From NCBI GenBank assembly GCA_002286855.1, contig NRSV01000026.1:134553-198552 (forward strand): a stretch of DNA of 64,000 nucleotides, written 5' to 3'. Below, piece after piece: positions 8,397 through 19,827 of this stretch; the first letter of the stretch is position 1; every line of letters begins with the position of its first letter. The translations under genes and the position numbers were made by a program. The notes under the pieces are model-generated. The model did not search any database. It saw nothing but the letters and a program-made list of their open reading frames with translations, and had not been told where the DNA came from. The stretch comes from Bipolaris cookei. Taxonomy: Eukaryota > Ascomycota > Dothideomycetes > Pleosporales > Pleosporaceae.

Positions 8397-11243
8397 TCAC
8401 AGCGCCTGAATGCTCTTGAAAAACCCATTCGCCATCAACTTCTCATTTTCCTTGATTAACTCCCTCATTCGCTCCACCTGCTGCTTCTTCGTCAAACCCT
8501 TACTCTCCACCTCCCTTTTCCACTCCACCAGTACCTCTTTAAGCAGACGACTCCCATCCTCGACCTCCTCTTTACTCGCTTGCACAAACCCCTCTTCATG
8601 CTTGCCGGAAAAGTCCTCGAGCTCATCGGCCTTGCGCTTCGCCATATTGATGACTTTTTGCGGGAAGCGCACCAGTTCCGCGACGTGAATGCCAAAAGAC
8701 TGGTCGGAGAAACCCGGCTCCACCTTGTAGAGAAGCGTGACTTCGCGTTTCTTTTGCGCAGCCGCGTTCTCCATGTCTACATCCCCATCGTCGTCGGCGC
8801 TGTTGCTCTCGGAAATATGCGCCACGACGTGCAGATTCTGGACTTGGGGATACGTATCCGTGAGCGCAGTCAGTTCGTGGAAATGCGTGGCAAACAGAGC
8901 AAACGCTCCAATCTCCTTGATAATATACTCTGAAATTGCCCACGCCAATCCGAATCCGTCGTACGTACTTGTCCCACGGCCCAGCTCATCGATAATGATG
9001 AGGGATTCTTTGGTAGCGGATTTGAGGATATTCGCTGTCTCGAGCATTTCGGCCATGAAGGTTGATACGCCTTTAATTTGACTGTCGCTGGCGCCCACAC
9101 GTGCAAGTATGCAATCGAAGATGGTGAGCTCGGCTTCTGAACAGGGGACGAAGCACCCGATTTGCGCCATGAGGGCAATGACGCCGATTTGGCGGATGTA
9201 GGTCGATTTACCGCCCATGTTGGGTCCTGTGATGATGAGGAATTCGCTCTTATTGCGGACTAAGGAGACGTCGTTTGTGATGAAGGAGATGTCGTCTTGC
9301 ATTTCCATACATGGGTGTCGCGCTTCTTTGAGGACCGTGTCACCAGTGCCTCGTGGGTGCATTTTGGGCCTTGTGTATGAGGTTGGTGCATGAACAGAGA
9401 CATGTGCAAAGGCTACAATGACATCGAGGTGTGCAAGCACCGCGGCGAGCTTCTCGATGACAGGGACGTAGGATGAAGCTACAGAGACGACTTCATTGAC
9501 CAGACCTGCCTGTGTGCGGTTGTAATTTTCAGACAACTGGTCAAACTCTCTACGCTTTTCTTGAAGAGTGTTTGTTGTGAAGTAGACACCGTTCTTCTGT
9601 GTCGAGATTTCTTGATATTGCTTCTTTTGTCGAATGCAACCAGCTTCGTTGCGCGTCAGACGGAAGCACCAACCGTTGACCTTGTGGTTTTCAAGGAAAA
9701 GCTTCTTCTCAGTGTCTTGGTTGAGGTCGTCACCCACACGCATATGCTCAGACTCCATGTCGCGCTTGAGTTTGTCCAAACGCTTTCGAATAGTCCTTAG
9801 CGATTCATCAAACTCGGGCTTGATGATAAATTCATGGTTGTCGAGAGCCTCCAAATCAACCGTTGTCTCAACCATGTCTTGCAGACCCGCAAATGCTGTA
9901 GTGTATTGTCGGAGCTTCTCCGTGTACTCTGCATCGAGTGGCTCTTTGTATTGCTCGTCCATGACTGCCTCGAGAGAGCTAAGGAAGCCCGGTAAGCGGA
10001 TAACAACTTGGTATGCCCGCACAACGTCTTCCAAGTTGGCTGCCTTGCGTTGGAATTTCTTTGCTAGCCGGTATAGGTCAGGTATTGAGCGTAGGTGCTC
10101 TTCTTGCATGGTTTGCCTTAGCTCGGTATCATTGACAAACGCTTCAACCAGCTGCTGGCGTCGTTCAATCTCGCTAATATTCATCAATGGCTGCTTGAGC
10201 CATTGTGCTAGTAATCGACTGCCGGTCGGTGTTTTGCAGTGATTGAGCAGACCGTACAAACTCATGTTTTTGGCGCCATCTCTCGGTCCAGGCATAAGGT
10301 TCAGTGCTTTCAGTGCTGCCGCATCGAGCTTCATGTATTGTGACAGGTCGTGTTGGTAGAGCTGATACTGTCCAAAGTTTGACGAATCAGACATGACGTC
10401 CAGGTACCGGATCAGACACGCAGCTGAACCCATGGCCAGCTTCTGGTCTGTCAAAGGCAATGAGCCAGTGGCACGATCATCCTTGAGCAACCGAGGCAAG
10501 TCTTGCTCGATGTCTTTTGTGCCAAAGTCGGCCGATGCTCGCTCTGCCACTGCACACCCGCAGTTATCGGCAATGGTTCGAAGCTTGCTGAGCTCGATAT
10601 CCTTCTTCGTTGAGTCCAGTTGTATCAGGCACTCTTTCACACCCAGCTGGATGAGTAGTGATTCGAAGTTGGAATAGAGGTCATTGTCAAGAAACTCTGA
10701 AACGCCCAACTCCCTTACACTTGCGTCGGCAAAGCATACACCCACCCTTCGTGCCTCCGATGCCTTGGCCAAAACCTTGACCGCCAATATTATAGGAGCA
10801 CTCTCAATCTGACCGCCCAGCTCATCCTCCAGATCTTGTAGGTTGCCAGGTGAGGCCTGTTTGACGACTTTCCAGTCCATGCGCTTTCCTGTTGACTGCC
10901 ATATCTCAATGCGCTTGCTGAGTCGAAATAGAGCGTCTCGGAGGAAATTGCGGAAAACGGTGATGGTCATTGTGACGGACTCGAGTCCTGGTTCTCGTCC
11001 CAGCTTGCGGATTACAGCTGTAGTTTTGTATACCTGGAGCAATTTCAATTTATTGATCATACATGAATCCTTCATGGACAAACTTACAGTGTTCGCAATG
11101 AACTTGGCATCCTCACCGTGGGCGCTGTAGTAGTCGCCACGGTCGAATATGCGCACCGTCTCATTGTCCTTTTCTTCTAGATTGCGAAAGAACTTGCAGA
11201 AACCGGATTCATCCTCCTCCTTGATCTCTGGTCTAGACGCCAT
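8397..11243 (-). CDS. MSH2: DNA mismatch repair protein MSH2
   Basis: MutS homologue 2, the shared subunit of MutS-alpha (MSH2-MSH6) and MutS-beta (MSH2-MSH3), which recognise mismatches and loops in the nucleus. Domains in order: the N-terminal MutS I-like domain (FCKFFRNLEEKD, FDRGDYYSAHG), the connector, the lever/clamp region (NLMPGPRDGAKNMSLYGLLN, then LAQWLKQPLMN) and the C-terminal ABC ATPase. The ATPase has Walker A TGPNMGGKST (about residue 653), signature SQIKGVSTFMAEM, Walker B LIIIDELGRGTSTYDG and the His of ATHFHELT. One intron (11034-11087, 54 nt, donor GTAAGT, acceptor CTCCAG) is removed in the likely mRNA, leaving 930 residues, close to the family length. The unspliced form is open in frame. 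The gene looks intact despite the transposon 57 bases past its stop. Confidence 0.97.
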   Translation of the reverse strand: MASRPEIKEEDESGFCKFFRNLEEKDNETVRIFDRGDYYSAHGEDAKFIANTVSLSMKDSCMINKLKLLQVYKTTAVIRKLGREPGLESVTMTITVFRNFLRDALFRLSKRIEIWQSTGKRMDWKVVKQASPGNLQDLEDELGGQIESAPIILAVKVLAKASEARRVGVCFADASVRELGVSEFLDNDLYSNFESLLIQLGVKECLIQLDSTKKDIELSKLRTIADNCGCAVAERASADFGTKDIEQDLPRLLKDDRATGSLPLTDQKLAMGSAACLIRYLDVMSDSSNFGQYQLYQHDLSQYMKLDAAALKALNLMPGPRDGAKNMSLYGLLNHCKTPTGSRLLAQWLKQPLMNISEIERRQQLVEAFVNDTELRQTMQEEHLRSIPDLYRLAKKFQRKAANLEDVVRAYQVVIRLPGFLSSLEAVMDEQYKEPLDAEYTEKLRQYTTAFAGLQDMVETTVDLEALDNHEFIIKPEFDESLRTIRKRLDKLKRDMESEHMRVGDDLNQDTEKKLFLENHKVNGWCFRLTRNEAGCIRQKKQYQEISTQKNGVYFTTNTLQEKRREFDQLSENYNRTQAGLVNEVVSVASSYVPVIEKLAAVLAHLDVIVAFAHVSVHAPTSYTRPKMHPRGTGDTVLKEARHPCMEMQDDISFITNDVSLVRNKSEFLIITGPNMGGKSTYIRQIGVIALMAQIGCFVPCSEAELTIFDCILARVGASDSQIKGVSTFMAEMLETANILKSATKESLIIIDELGRGTSTYDGFGLAWAISEYIIKEIGAFALFATHFHELTALTDTYPQVQNLHVVAHISESNSADDDGDVDMENAAAQKKREVTLLYKVEPGFSDQSFGIHVAELVRFPQKVINMAKRKADELEDFSGKHEEGFVQASKEEVEDGSRLLKEVLVEWKREVESKGLTKKQQVERMRELIKENEKLMANGFFKSIQAL

Positions 11244-11571
11244 TTTGAGCTATGCAGTAAATGATAAAGGCAAAGTTGAACACACGAACGATTGGAGGTT
11301 GAAGCAAGTGGAGTTGATGATTGGATAAGCTATCCGTTAATTGATTTGGACGCGTCGACGCGTCGCCTCCACGCCAAGCCTTGTTATCGATAAACATACT
11401 TACCTATGGATTACTACATGTGTTTCCGTTCCATGATAGCGTTTTTAGAGTTCCAATAACGCACTGAATAGTGGAACATTAGCTCTTTTCATTCAGATTG
11501 GCTAGTGAATTCAAAAAACAACTAGTACTACTATAGTTCCTTTGCCAATAGACACTACAGGCGTTTGATAT

Positions 11572-12979
11572 CTACTTCTCCCAAACAGCTTCGACAATCG
11601 CCAAATTAGAGCCTTGGGGGTGGTGCATATTACGGAATTTGAACCTCGCATCTGCATCTTGTAGCAGAGCCTTCCATTCATCCAGGCTGCGGTCTTTGGC
11701 ATTTCCGATTTCCAACATGGTCAGATCGATACCCCTGAATAGCTGATTAGTATTATGACCGCTGATGAATACAAGGGCTGAGTATAAGTACCTGAGTTTT
11801 CGCTCCAGATTGTTGGGAAGCGTTCCGGGAGGAGGCATGACTGTATCTACGATCAATAACCGTGCGCCCTTCTTCAAGGCCGGTATCAACGCTCTCAGCG
11901 CTTTGAGACAGTACTTGTCAGACCAGTTGTGTAAGGTCCAGCGATAGTAGTAGACATCAGCGTCTTTGACTGGTTGCTCTTCGAAGAAGTTGTGTGCCAT
12001 GAATTTTACGTTCAGTCCTTCTTGTTCTTTCGAGTTTGCAATAACTTCGGGCAAGTCTTGAACAACCAGATGGAGATTGGGGTATTTTCGAGCCAGTGCA
12101 AAAGCTGCATCGCCGTGGGAGCCGCCCATGTCAACAACAGTACCTGGTACTATTGAATTCCATAAATATCCATCTGTCAAGTGGCGTAGTGAAAATCCGT
12201 CGCCAGTGGTGAAGAAGCTCATTCCCTCGCCGAATCGACGAGCTCGCTCCGGATCACTTGCCAAGGCTTGGTAGAAAGACAAGTCAGTTTCGTGTCCCAA
12301 TGAGAATCCCTAGAAGCCGTTAGCCTCCTGCATGCATGGATTTTGGTGTGTGCATACAGTGTGATTTGGCTCGGCAGCCTCGGGCCACTTTTCCAAAGCA
12401 TCCACGAGCTTTTCAGCTGCTGGCCACATCTCGTCAACATTTGCTGCAACCCATCCTGCTGCGCGAGTATCATCTGCAATCTGTCTTGAAGCTGCAGAAT
12501 GTTTTATAACGCCAGGGCGAGGTTCTTGAAATACGCGGTACGCAATGCCCATGCGAAGGATGCGTGTGAGAGCCCCTTCATCTATACCAATTTCCGCCGC
12601 GAGATCTTTAAATGTTCGCTCGCCATTCACCGGCACTTTATGGGCAATGTTGTAACGAGATATTAGTTTAAGATGCGCCAAAAGATTATGCTGGACGTCA
12701 ATCAGCATGAAAACCTTTCTGGGGTTAGTCCGAGCTACAAACCTGATGGTTGAAAATCAGCTCTCTAGGACCCTGGAGAAGATCGTTCAGCTCCTGAGTT
12801 GCCTGCAGAACGGCAACGCGTGACTCTTCGATTTCAGAAGGCAAGCCTAGATCGACCGGACCATGAGTATCAAAAGATGGTTGTGGAAGGTTATTGCCGG
12901 AAAGAAACTTGTCCACTCGAGTGGTATGGTGGGCAATGATAGCTGCCAGCTCGGCTATACGGCTTGATGACGAAGACAT
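11572..12979 (-). CDS. SAM-dependent O-methyltransferase (plant/fungal COMT-like)
   Basis: A class I SAM O-methyltransferase of the type common in fungal secondary metabolism. Model: complement(11572-11734, 11792-12309, 12358-12690, 12743-12979), 416 residues, all phases consistent. The N-terminal half holds the winged-helix dimerisation domain (HNLLAHLKLISRYNIAHKVP, then TFKDLAAEIGIDEGALTRIL). The catalytic domain has the SAM motif VVDMGGSHGDAAFALARKYP, VVQDLPEVI, the YYYRWTLHNWSD motif that usually supplies the catalytic His, and LLIVDTVMPPPG. The first intron border is the least certain; a 52-nt intron ending in GTCCAG gives a clean NHQ/HNLLAH join. No partner biosynthetic gene lies next to it (MSH2 is the left neighbour), so the substrate is unknown. 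Confidence 0.88.
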
Positions 12980-14400
12980 GGCGACGAAGGGATCCCCAAA
13001 ACGGAGTAAATTATCCCTCTGCCCTGTCTCTTATACAGGAACAATGGAAAGCAACGGCAACTCCTTTCATGTTAGCGTCAAGCTAAGGCTTTTGCTCAAT
13101 CATCAGCTCTCTGTCATCCTGCAGTGCATATGCGCCCCCAATTGAGCAGGGGTCTGGTGCATCGTAAGCCGTATCTATTCTATTAAGCTTTTACGAATCC
13201 CAAAGTGGTAAAATGCATTGACGAATTGGACTAAGTGAACCCACAACGTGTATTTTCCGATATTGGCGCGCTAGTGATTCGTTGGTGGCGTACGGGTTGG
13301 TGGGGTGAGAGAGCCTTTCCCATCCTCTTAGGAGGGTCAGACACACCAAAGAATTGTTGACTGTCATTTTGAGCTGTCTCGCTTCCTGATGTGCGAATAA
13401 GCAGATGAAATGGTTTCAGGGCGGGCTGCGAGGCATGGGAGAAAATCTGGAAATAGCAACGCCACTGTCCAGAAGACTGAGGGGCTAGATGCGGAGGTGG
13501 GTCTAGAATTGGCCGATAAGGCAGCCCACATTTCGCCACGTTTGGATAACTAGAGAAGGATGAGAGATATTTCACCACTCTCAGTGTTCATACACTCTAC
13601 AATTCAGCATACATAAGGCCATTCTAGAGTACACTTAGTAATTGCGAACCATAGGTGAAGAACGTTTTAGGGCATTCTCAATCGCTGTAACAAAGCGTGA
13701 GGATATTTGCATTGCAGGTTCCTACACTAGACTTAGATCACCCATATTTCGCCTGATCGAATTGCCGCCTCAACATCAAGCCAAGTTACTAGGTGCATCA
13801 CAATCGTATAAATGCAAATTCACCATTATTAGCTGTTTGAAGATGCGTATTTCAAAAAGACCTATGCAACCATCAAAATCTCTTCCGTGCCGCTCGGCGC
13901 TCAGTTGAGTCAGTCCACTGTGAAGTAACCGTGAAAGCTAATGAATCGATCGACGAGTCTTTCTGAGCTAAAAATGTGCACAAGAATATCAGTATTCAAG
14001 TGACAACGCATGTTCTCTAGCCTCCTCTCTACTATCTTATCTAACTATTGGATAGGGAACGCTGTTGCAACTTAGCTCTGCTTGACGCTAAAACATTATC
14101 TATACTGATAACTATGCTACCCAACGTGATTAGTTTTATATATCTATTGTGTTTACCAGATCCACACAATCTGATGGTAGATTTGCTTATTGAAAGACTC
14201 GAATGATTTCCAGATTCCGCTTATCATATTGCGGTCATTTCTCTTTGTGTTTACTTTCGATAAAAAAATCCCGATTCGACATTCGCCATGGCGACGGCTG
14301 CCTGACCTGAATGTTGAATATGAATAGCTTACCAAGAATGCATATGTATTCCAAGCTAAAAGCTCAACCAAAAGCTCAGGCAACAAGCAAAAAAGGAGAA
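12980..14400. other. gene-poor interval
   Basis: About 1.4 kb upstream of the methyltransferase, with only short open stretches that lack codon structure or recognisable domains. The right part (13,900-14,150) is AT-rich. I see no supportable gene. Confidence 0.5.
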
Positions 14401-14503
14401 GCCCGACGTGGGGGTCGAACCCACAACCTTGAGATAACCAATCGTGTCTAGTAAGGACGTGAAAGCTAAGAGTCTCACGCTCTACCGATTGAGCTAGCCG
14501 GGC
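14401..14503 (-). tRNA. tRNA-Lys (CUU) with intron
   Basis: On the minus strand the cloverleaf reads GCCCGGC acceptor, GCTC/GAGC D stem, TGAGA/TCTCA anticodon stem with loop CT-CTT-AA, and GTGGG-TTCGACC-CCCAC T arm, closing with GTCGGGC. The anticodon CTT (Lys) follows directly from the loop. A 31-nt intron (14436-14466) interrupts the loop after position 37, the normal place for nuclear tRNA introns. Box A (TAGCTCAATCGG) and box B (GGTTCGACC) promoter elements are intact. Confidence 0.95.
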
Positions 14504-15813
14504 TTGTTGTTTTTTTGGGTGAAAGAGGTTGTATTTGCACTCATTATATTTTACCCATGAAAACATCTAGCAACTGGGTGGCTCTATAGAACATAAATCC
14601 TTGGTTGTGCTTCGTTGCAGGTTGCGTGGTAGTAAGGAAAATTTCGTATGACTGAGTGGGGCCGGTAGCGGCGGCGGCGAAGTGTCGGCGAACGTCATTC
14701 TAAGGACACTACGCAAAGTGCCAACAGCAAGTGTACTTGATTACTGTTAGCTCCGTTCTCCCATAGGATATCACGGTATGTGTGATAGTTTCCAGAGAAG
14801 GTCCAGCGAGAAGATTGGGATTGCCCTGGTGTCCGACATACTGATGGTATCATGGTACTATATGACCATATCACCTGGTCGGCTATGCAACGAAGTAAGG
14901 CTTCCAATTGTTTAAGTATGCTATAAGAATAGCAGCGTAGGTCTTTGGACTATCGCGAGTCATATGGAGCTGCAGTCAATGCTATTTCTGCCGTCGGTAG
15001 TAAAAAGACGTTGACACACTGGTGTTGCTATCCCCTGGTCCGTATAAGTTCATCGCACACAGATTGACTGAAACGCAATACATAATGTTTCCTCCAGAAT
15101 ATCGAGAGACCATGCCTTCATATGAAGCTGGTGTCTGTTGGAGTACTAGACGGCAACCGCCAGACGGTGTAGGCATAAACAACAGGCGTTGATACGTCTC
15201 CGCCTGAAATAAAGTTGGGATAGAATAATATATGCTGAACTAGGATTTGTAAATGGAAGGTCCCACTAGAACAGATTGTTATTCTTAGTGTTAGTATGTA
15301 GTAGTATCGCGGCTGAGGACACCTTACACATGTCCACACCCTAGTGACGCACATGAGCGCACGGACCCTGTCGCATTACGACAATGTCTCTAGACGCAAC
15401 CGTTAAGGCTGCATACGTTCAAATAAGCTTTTCGATCACCGTTCAGACCATCTGAGTACCGTTATTGTTACTGCATAAGCCTCGCATGCTATGGGGATAG
15501 TGAGACAAGGCGGGTATGGCGGCAGCCTTACGGCAAATATGAGCCGATGTGTGCAAGCGTTGCCCTAGACAAAGACTGGAATAGTGAAAGATATGTTCGG
15601 ATTGTATTAAGGGTATATAGGCCGTCGATTCGTGAAATCAGTTCTACATTACAAGAAGGCATTGGAAAACAGTAACATGCAAGTGCAACCATCTAGCCCA
15701 CAAGAAGTTCCTCCCGGATACAAGGAAGAGAACGTCTTGAACGCCTCGCCATGACGAGTAAGAAGGACGCTAATCTACAAGTAAGTCTTCTGAATCTGTT
15801 CATCCAGGCACCA
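14504..15813. other. gene-poor interval
   Basis: 1.3 kb with scattered stops in all frames and no recognisable domain, tRNA or repeat. Confidence 0.5.
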
Positions 15814-17058
15814 TTAGTGATAGATCACTTCTTCCCTGAGTAAAGGTCGTGGTTGACTTGATGGCGGTGGGGGCGCCGGCAGACTCAACCGCTTAGTCTC
15901 CACCTTTACTTCCCTCAGATCTGGTTCGCGTTCCAGTTCAGCTGCATCATGGTATGTACCTACATGCTTGACTAGACTCTCCACAGTTCGACAAATCGCA
16001 TCTACGTCCTGGCCTTTGCTACAGATTGTACACGCATACTCGCCATCTGGTGTATGACACTGGACGACGAAGCGCTGTGCGAGACGGAACTCGCGGGTGT
16101 CGAATACCTCGGATTCATAGCCAGTGGTCTTGTCCCAGACAGTGATGGGCGTGCGTTTTCCGATCATCCAAAAGTCCTCGCTGGTGACGTCGAGTTGGAG
16201 GCCACAGGCGGGACATACGCAGCTGCCTCTTGGGGCGAAGCTGGCTGCCAAGGGCTTGTTTTGCATGCGTTGGATATCAAGAGCATAAGGGCAAAAGAGT
16301 TGCTCAGGTCCATCTAAGACAGCGGAAGGAGCGCGTTGTGGAGGCGGGAGAGAACGCAAGGGCGATGCAGATCGATGAGAGCCATTACTGGCTTGTGAAC
16401 CTCCCAAGCGCTGTTGAGCTTGCCGGAGGGCTTCGAGGGAATTTTCGCGAGCTTCGTTGGAGGCGTTAATTAATTTCGCCATGTCAGCGCGGGTAAGTTG
16501 GCGATCGCTATAGAGAGCGTCTTGGAGTACACTAATCACTGTCTGCTGAAGGGCTATGATTTGCGCTTGGAGCTGATTCTCAATGATTGCTGTATTGAGG
16601 TCAGTATTGGGCCTGTCGTCTATGAGTGAGACACTTACGATCGCCTTGAGCGAACCGGCTGCCTATCCGACCGTAGCCTTGATCGTACATTCTCTGCACC
16701 ATCATCATGTCTCTCTCAAAGTTGCTTCCTACATCATCTCGTCCTCTGCTGTTCCGGAGCCGATCAATCTCCTCCTGTCTTTTCTCTGCCTTTTGCTGGG
16801 CTTCCTCAAACTGCATCTTCAACTCCTTGATCTCGCCATCCTGTTTGATGTCGCGCTGTTTCTGTCTGTGCTGAGCACGTCTATCCGCAATGCGCTCCCA
16901 TAGCCCGAGAGACGCCGTAAAAGTGCCGACGAGAGTAGAAGCCAATGTAGCTACAATAAAGGTTTTCTGAGCGTGTCAAGTCAGCTTTGACCGCGTGGCT
17001 GCGTGTCGCCAGTATGTACCTTGAGCTTCTTCTCCTCTATCCACGACGCGTAGTTCAT
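15814..17058 (-). CDS. conserved fungal protein, N-terminal membrane segment and Cys-rich motifs
   Basis: Function unknown. Model: complement(15814-16589, 16639-16966, 17020-17058), 380 residues, chosen because the 13-codon first exon (MNYASWIEEKKLK) joins in phase to a hydrophobic segment. Visible parts: a single predicted membrane helix (KTFIVATLASTLVGTFTASLG, first 20 or so residues of exon 2); a charged coiled coil rich in Gln, Lys and Glu (about residues 35-85); a Met/Tyr/Gly-rich link; a second helical region (QLQAQIIALQQTVISVLQDA); a Pro/Ser-rich spacer; and two Cys pairs (CVCPAC about 20 residues after a lone Cys; CTIC with a later HVGTYH). These could bind a metal ion. The C-terminus is proline-rich. 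I think related proteins exist widely in ascomycetes, but I cannot name a function. Confidence 0.75.
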
Positions 17059-19827
17059 TTTTGCGGCAGTTTCCCTGGGGCCGTTCTCTCACTCGCACGT
17101 CACTCCCAAGATACAAATCGTAGGAAAAGAGAAGACGAATTGCAGAATTGAAGAAGTATATCAACAGTGCACCCAGTCAGACCCCGCAATACTCCAGCTC
17201 TTTGTTTTTCTTCTAGCGCGTGTAGTCACAGTTTTGGAGTAGCAAATGACACGACGGGATGGAGGTGAAGAGCGCGGGATTAAAGCGATTGTTTGTCGTG
17301 CACAATGACGCACACTGTGGTACCGCTTAACCTGCGACGCAGCGAGTCGCGTCCGAGCCCTAAGATTAGCCGCGCATTAGCACCGAGAGCAGCTGATTGC
17401 ACGATACGCCGCAGCTGGCTGACCGCCCCTCTCGGGATACGAATGTACTGTATGAGCCGGGCCAGCAGAGTGTGAGCAGAATGTACGATGACGTCATACA
17501 GCCAACCCCGCTAGCTTCTCCCAGACCATGGGCATCTCAGCCTCCGACTTGTCTATGTAGCAACCAAGAATGCCATGCTTGCACTTGGGCACCGTCACGC
17601 CGGCCTAGCAGGAATGCCGCACAGTAGCCTTTGCAGATACTTTGGCCGCTGCTACACACGTGCCCCTCCCCCGCATTTATGCTATACCTAGCACTCATGC
17701 CTTCAACACAATACAAGGCCGACCTGATCAAAACCTCTAGGCTGCGGCTAACATCTGGAGTGATGCGATGTGCAAACACATGGCCATGAAGGGCTATGTA
17801 ATAGTGCTCGTTGTTGTGCCCAACGGTACCGGGTAAGCTGACAGCAATCTTCCATGAGGGCTGGGGTTGGTAGTTTCGTTGGGCAACAACGCTGTGGAGC
17901 CGATCATCTGTATCATCATGTCATATCGTTGCACAATAATGGAACCTAGACCTTTGGGCCCGAGACCCTTGATAATGTACCGAGAATGGCGTTCAAGTCA
18001 ACCAGTAGCCAGACGACTATCTTTGAGAACAGTACCACCGCCTGGTAGGGAAAGCATCCGCTTTATCTAAGCGCTTCAGCCGATGGCGGCTTGTTCCAAT
18101 ATCCCAGCAACTAGCTCATTACAGAACTCACTGTTCTAAGAGAGAAAAAGAACACGGATAACAATTCGACTACTACTGGAATATTGAGGCGGACGATTGA
18201 GTTGAAGGTTACCTTGTCACGTTAGGTCTCCATTGTACTAATGGAAGGGAAAACTAAGATAGACTATGATCGATCTCCGGCCTACTGATTTACATAATCT
18301 TCATTCTTTGGCTATACTGACATTACGCTATAGTTTGGATAACGCACGAAGGGACAATGTGTGACGGCTCTCCCATGGCCACTTTCCTGCTATTAGTGCC
18401 TTGGCACGAGGCTCATAGACCGTGGTTTCTCTTACAGTTCTCTCACATCAGCTGTTAATATGTTACACGCATGGTCATGTCTTTCGGGTACCGACCGTCT
18501 TATGATTAGTCGCCATGCTTGTTTGAACCACACTCGTCATCCTTATCAACAAAAAGCTGAACTTGCAGAACAACGGAGCCACTAAATATCTCAACTTCAT
18601 AATGGAGAAGCATTGGTTTGATACAAGCAGTAAAGTGAAGCAGCCATGGAACCGAATCCACCAAAGTACTTTGGGTCTGCAAATTCGGCATAGAGTAACT
18701 GCAGAGGATTTATCTACGACGCCAGTTGGTTCGGTCGACTTGCTTGAGAGATTCGTCGACCTTTTTTCATCTCACGTTACAAGTAGAAACAAGACCAAGC
18801 CATGTTAGCCCACAATACGCTCAAGAAGTAGTTACTTAGTTCTTCTAATTTTTTTGACAGTCTCATGACCGCGGCTATAGTTTTTAAACTTTTACTACGC
18901 TCGTTACGCGAACGTCGTCCGGTTCACTAATCAACGTCGTCAAAGTGTGACCCGCCACTTGAAGCAGCCACATTTAATAGGGGAAATGTATAAGTTAAGA
19001 GAAGCCTTACACATTGGTCGCGGTACTAATTCTTCCAATTATCTTCTAGAAGTTAGCTCTAAAGCTACTGTTAGCAAAGTGGCAACGATACCTAAAAGCA
19101 ACTGGATTCGCTCTCAAATCAAACAAGCATTACAACTATGGGTCAGAACGACCCGTTTCGTTGAGGGTCTCGAATGGAATAGATTGAAAGAAGGCTAGAT
19201 ACCATAACCGTAAAAATGTGGGTTCCTAGGTGACCAGGAAGGCAGTTGGAAAAATAGTCACAGGTGTCTATGCGGCACAGTCGCCAGATTGAACACCTCA
19301 GGATGGCCCCGCGCATTACAGCTAATACTTATTCTACTTAGAGAAGACTCTGCGTGTCTTGAGCTAGGATTTTTAGACAATATTCTATATCATCTCTTCA
19401 CTGACAGGAGCAGCAGACTCAAAGGGTCACGTTCTTGCTACACAAAAATGGCGTCGCTACCGAATTTTGTACATCTTTATTGCATCTGCGGATTTCTCTA
19501 CGTCTTCAATTCTCTCCGTACCACCCGGTACGCAATGCCGCCTGTGATCCATTGTGTGCCGGACCGCTCCAGACCCACTAGGTTAGTTCGAAACCAATAC
19601 CTCGACCTTCTAGTCTTGACCGTACCCTGCCTATCTGCCGTCTAGTTGTCAAGCTAGACTTTATTCAATAACTTCAACGCTGATCTTTCCGGCCCCATTT
19701 TTTCTACATAAATCTTGATGATCGTTTTTTTTTTGGAACTTTCGGGCGGCTGCACGTAGCTGAGAATAAAGTTCTGTCACCAGATTCACAGTAGCGAACA
19801 TGCCTATACATTAGTACAAACTCCACA
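17059..19827. other. gene-poor interval, probably degenerate DNA
   Basis: 2.8 kb with frequent stops in every frame. Short open stretches such as 18947-19198 have no recognisable motif and no splice continuation that I can find. The section around 18,100-19,700 is relatively AT-rich with many TpA steps and could be old RIP-mutated repeat, but I cannot identify a family. Confidence 0.4.

Noticed and set aside
11572..12979. Membership of the O-methyltransferase in a cluster with the terpene cyclase
   Set aside because: IST1, a transposon and MSH2 separate them, and no tailoring gene lies next to either.
14153..14566. Minus-strand frame of 137 codons
   Set aside because: It overlaps the whole tRNA-Lys gene and is explained by it.
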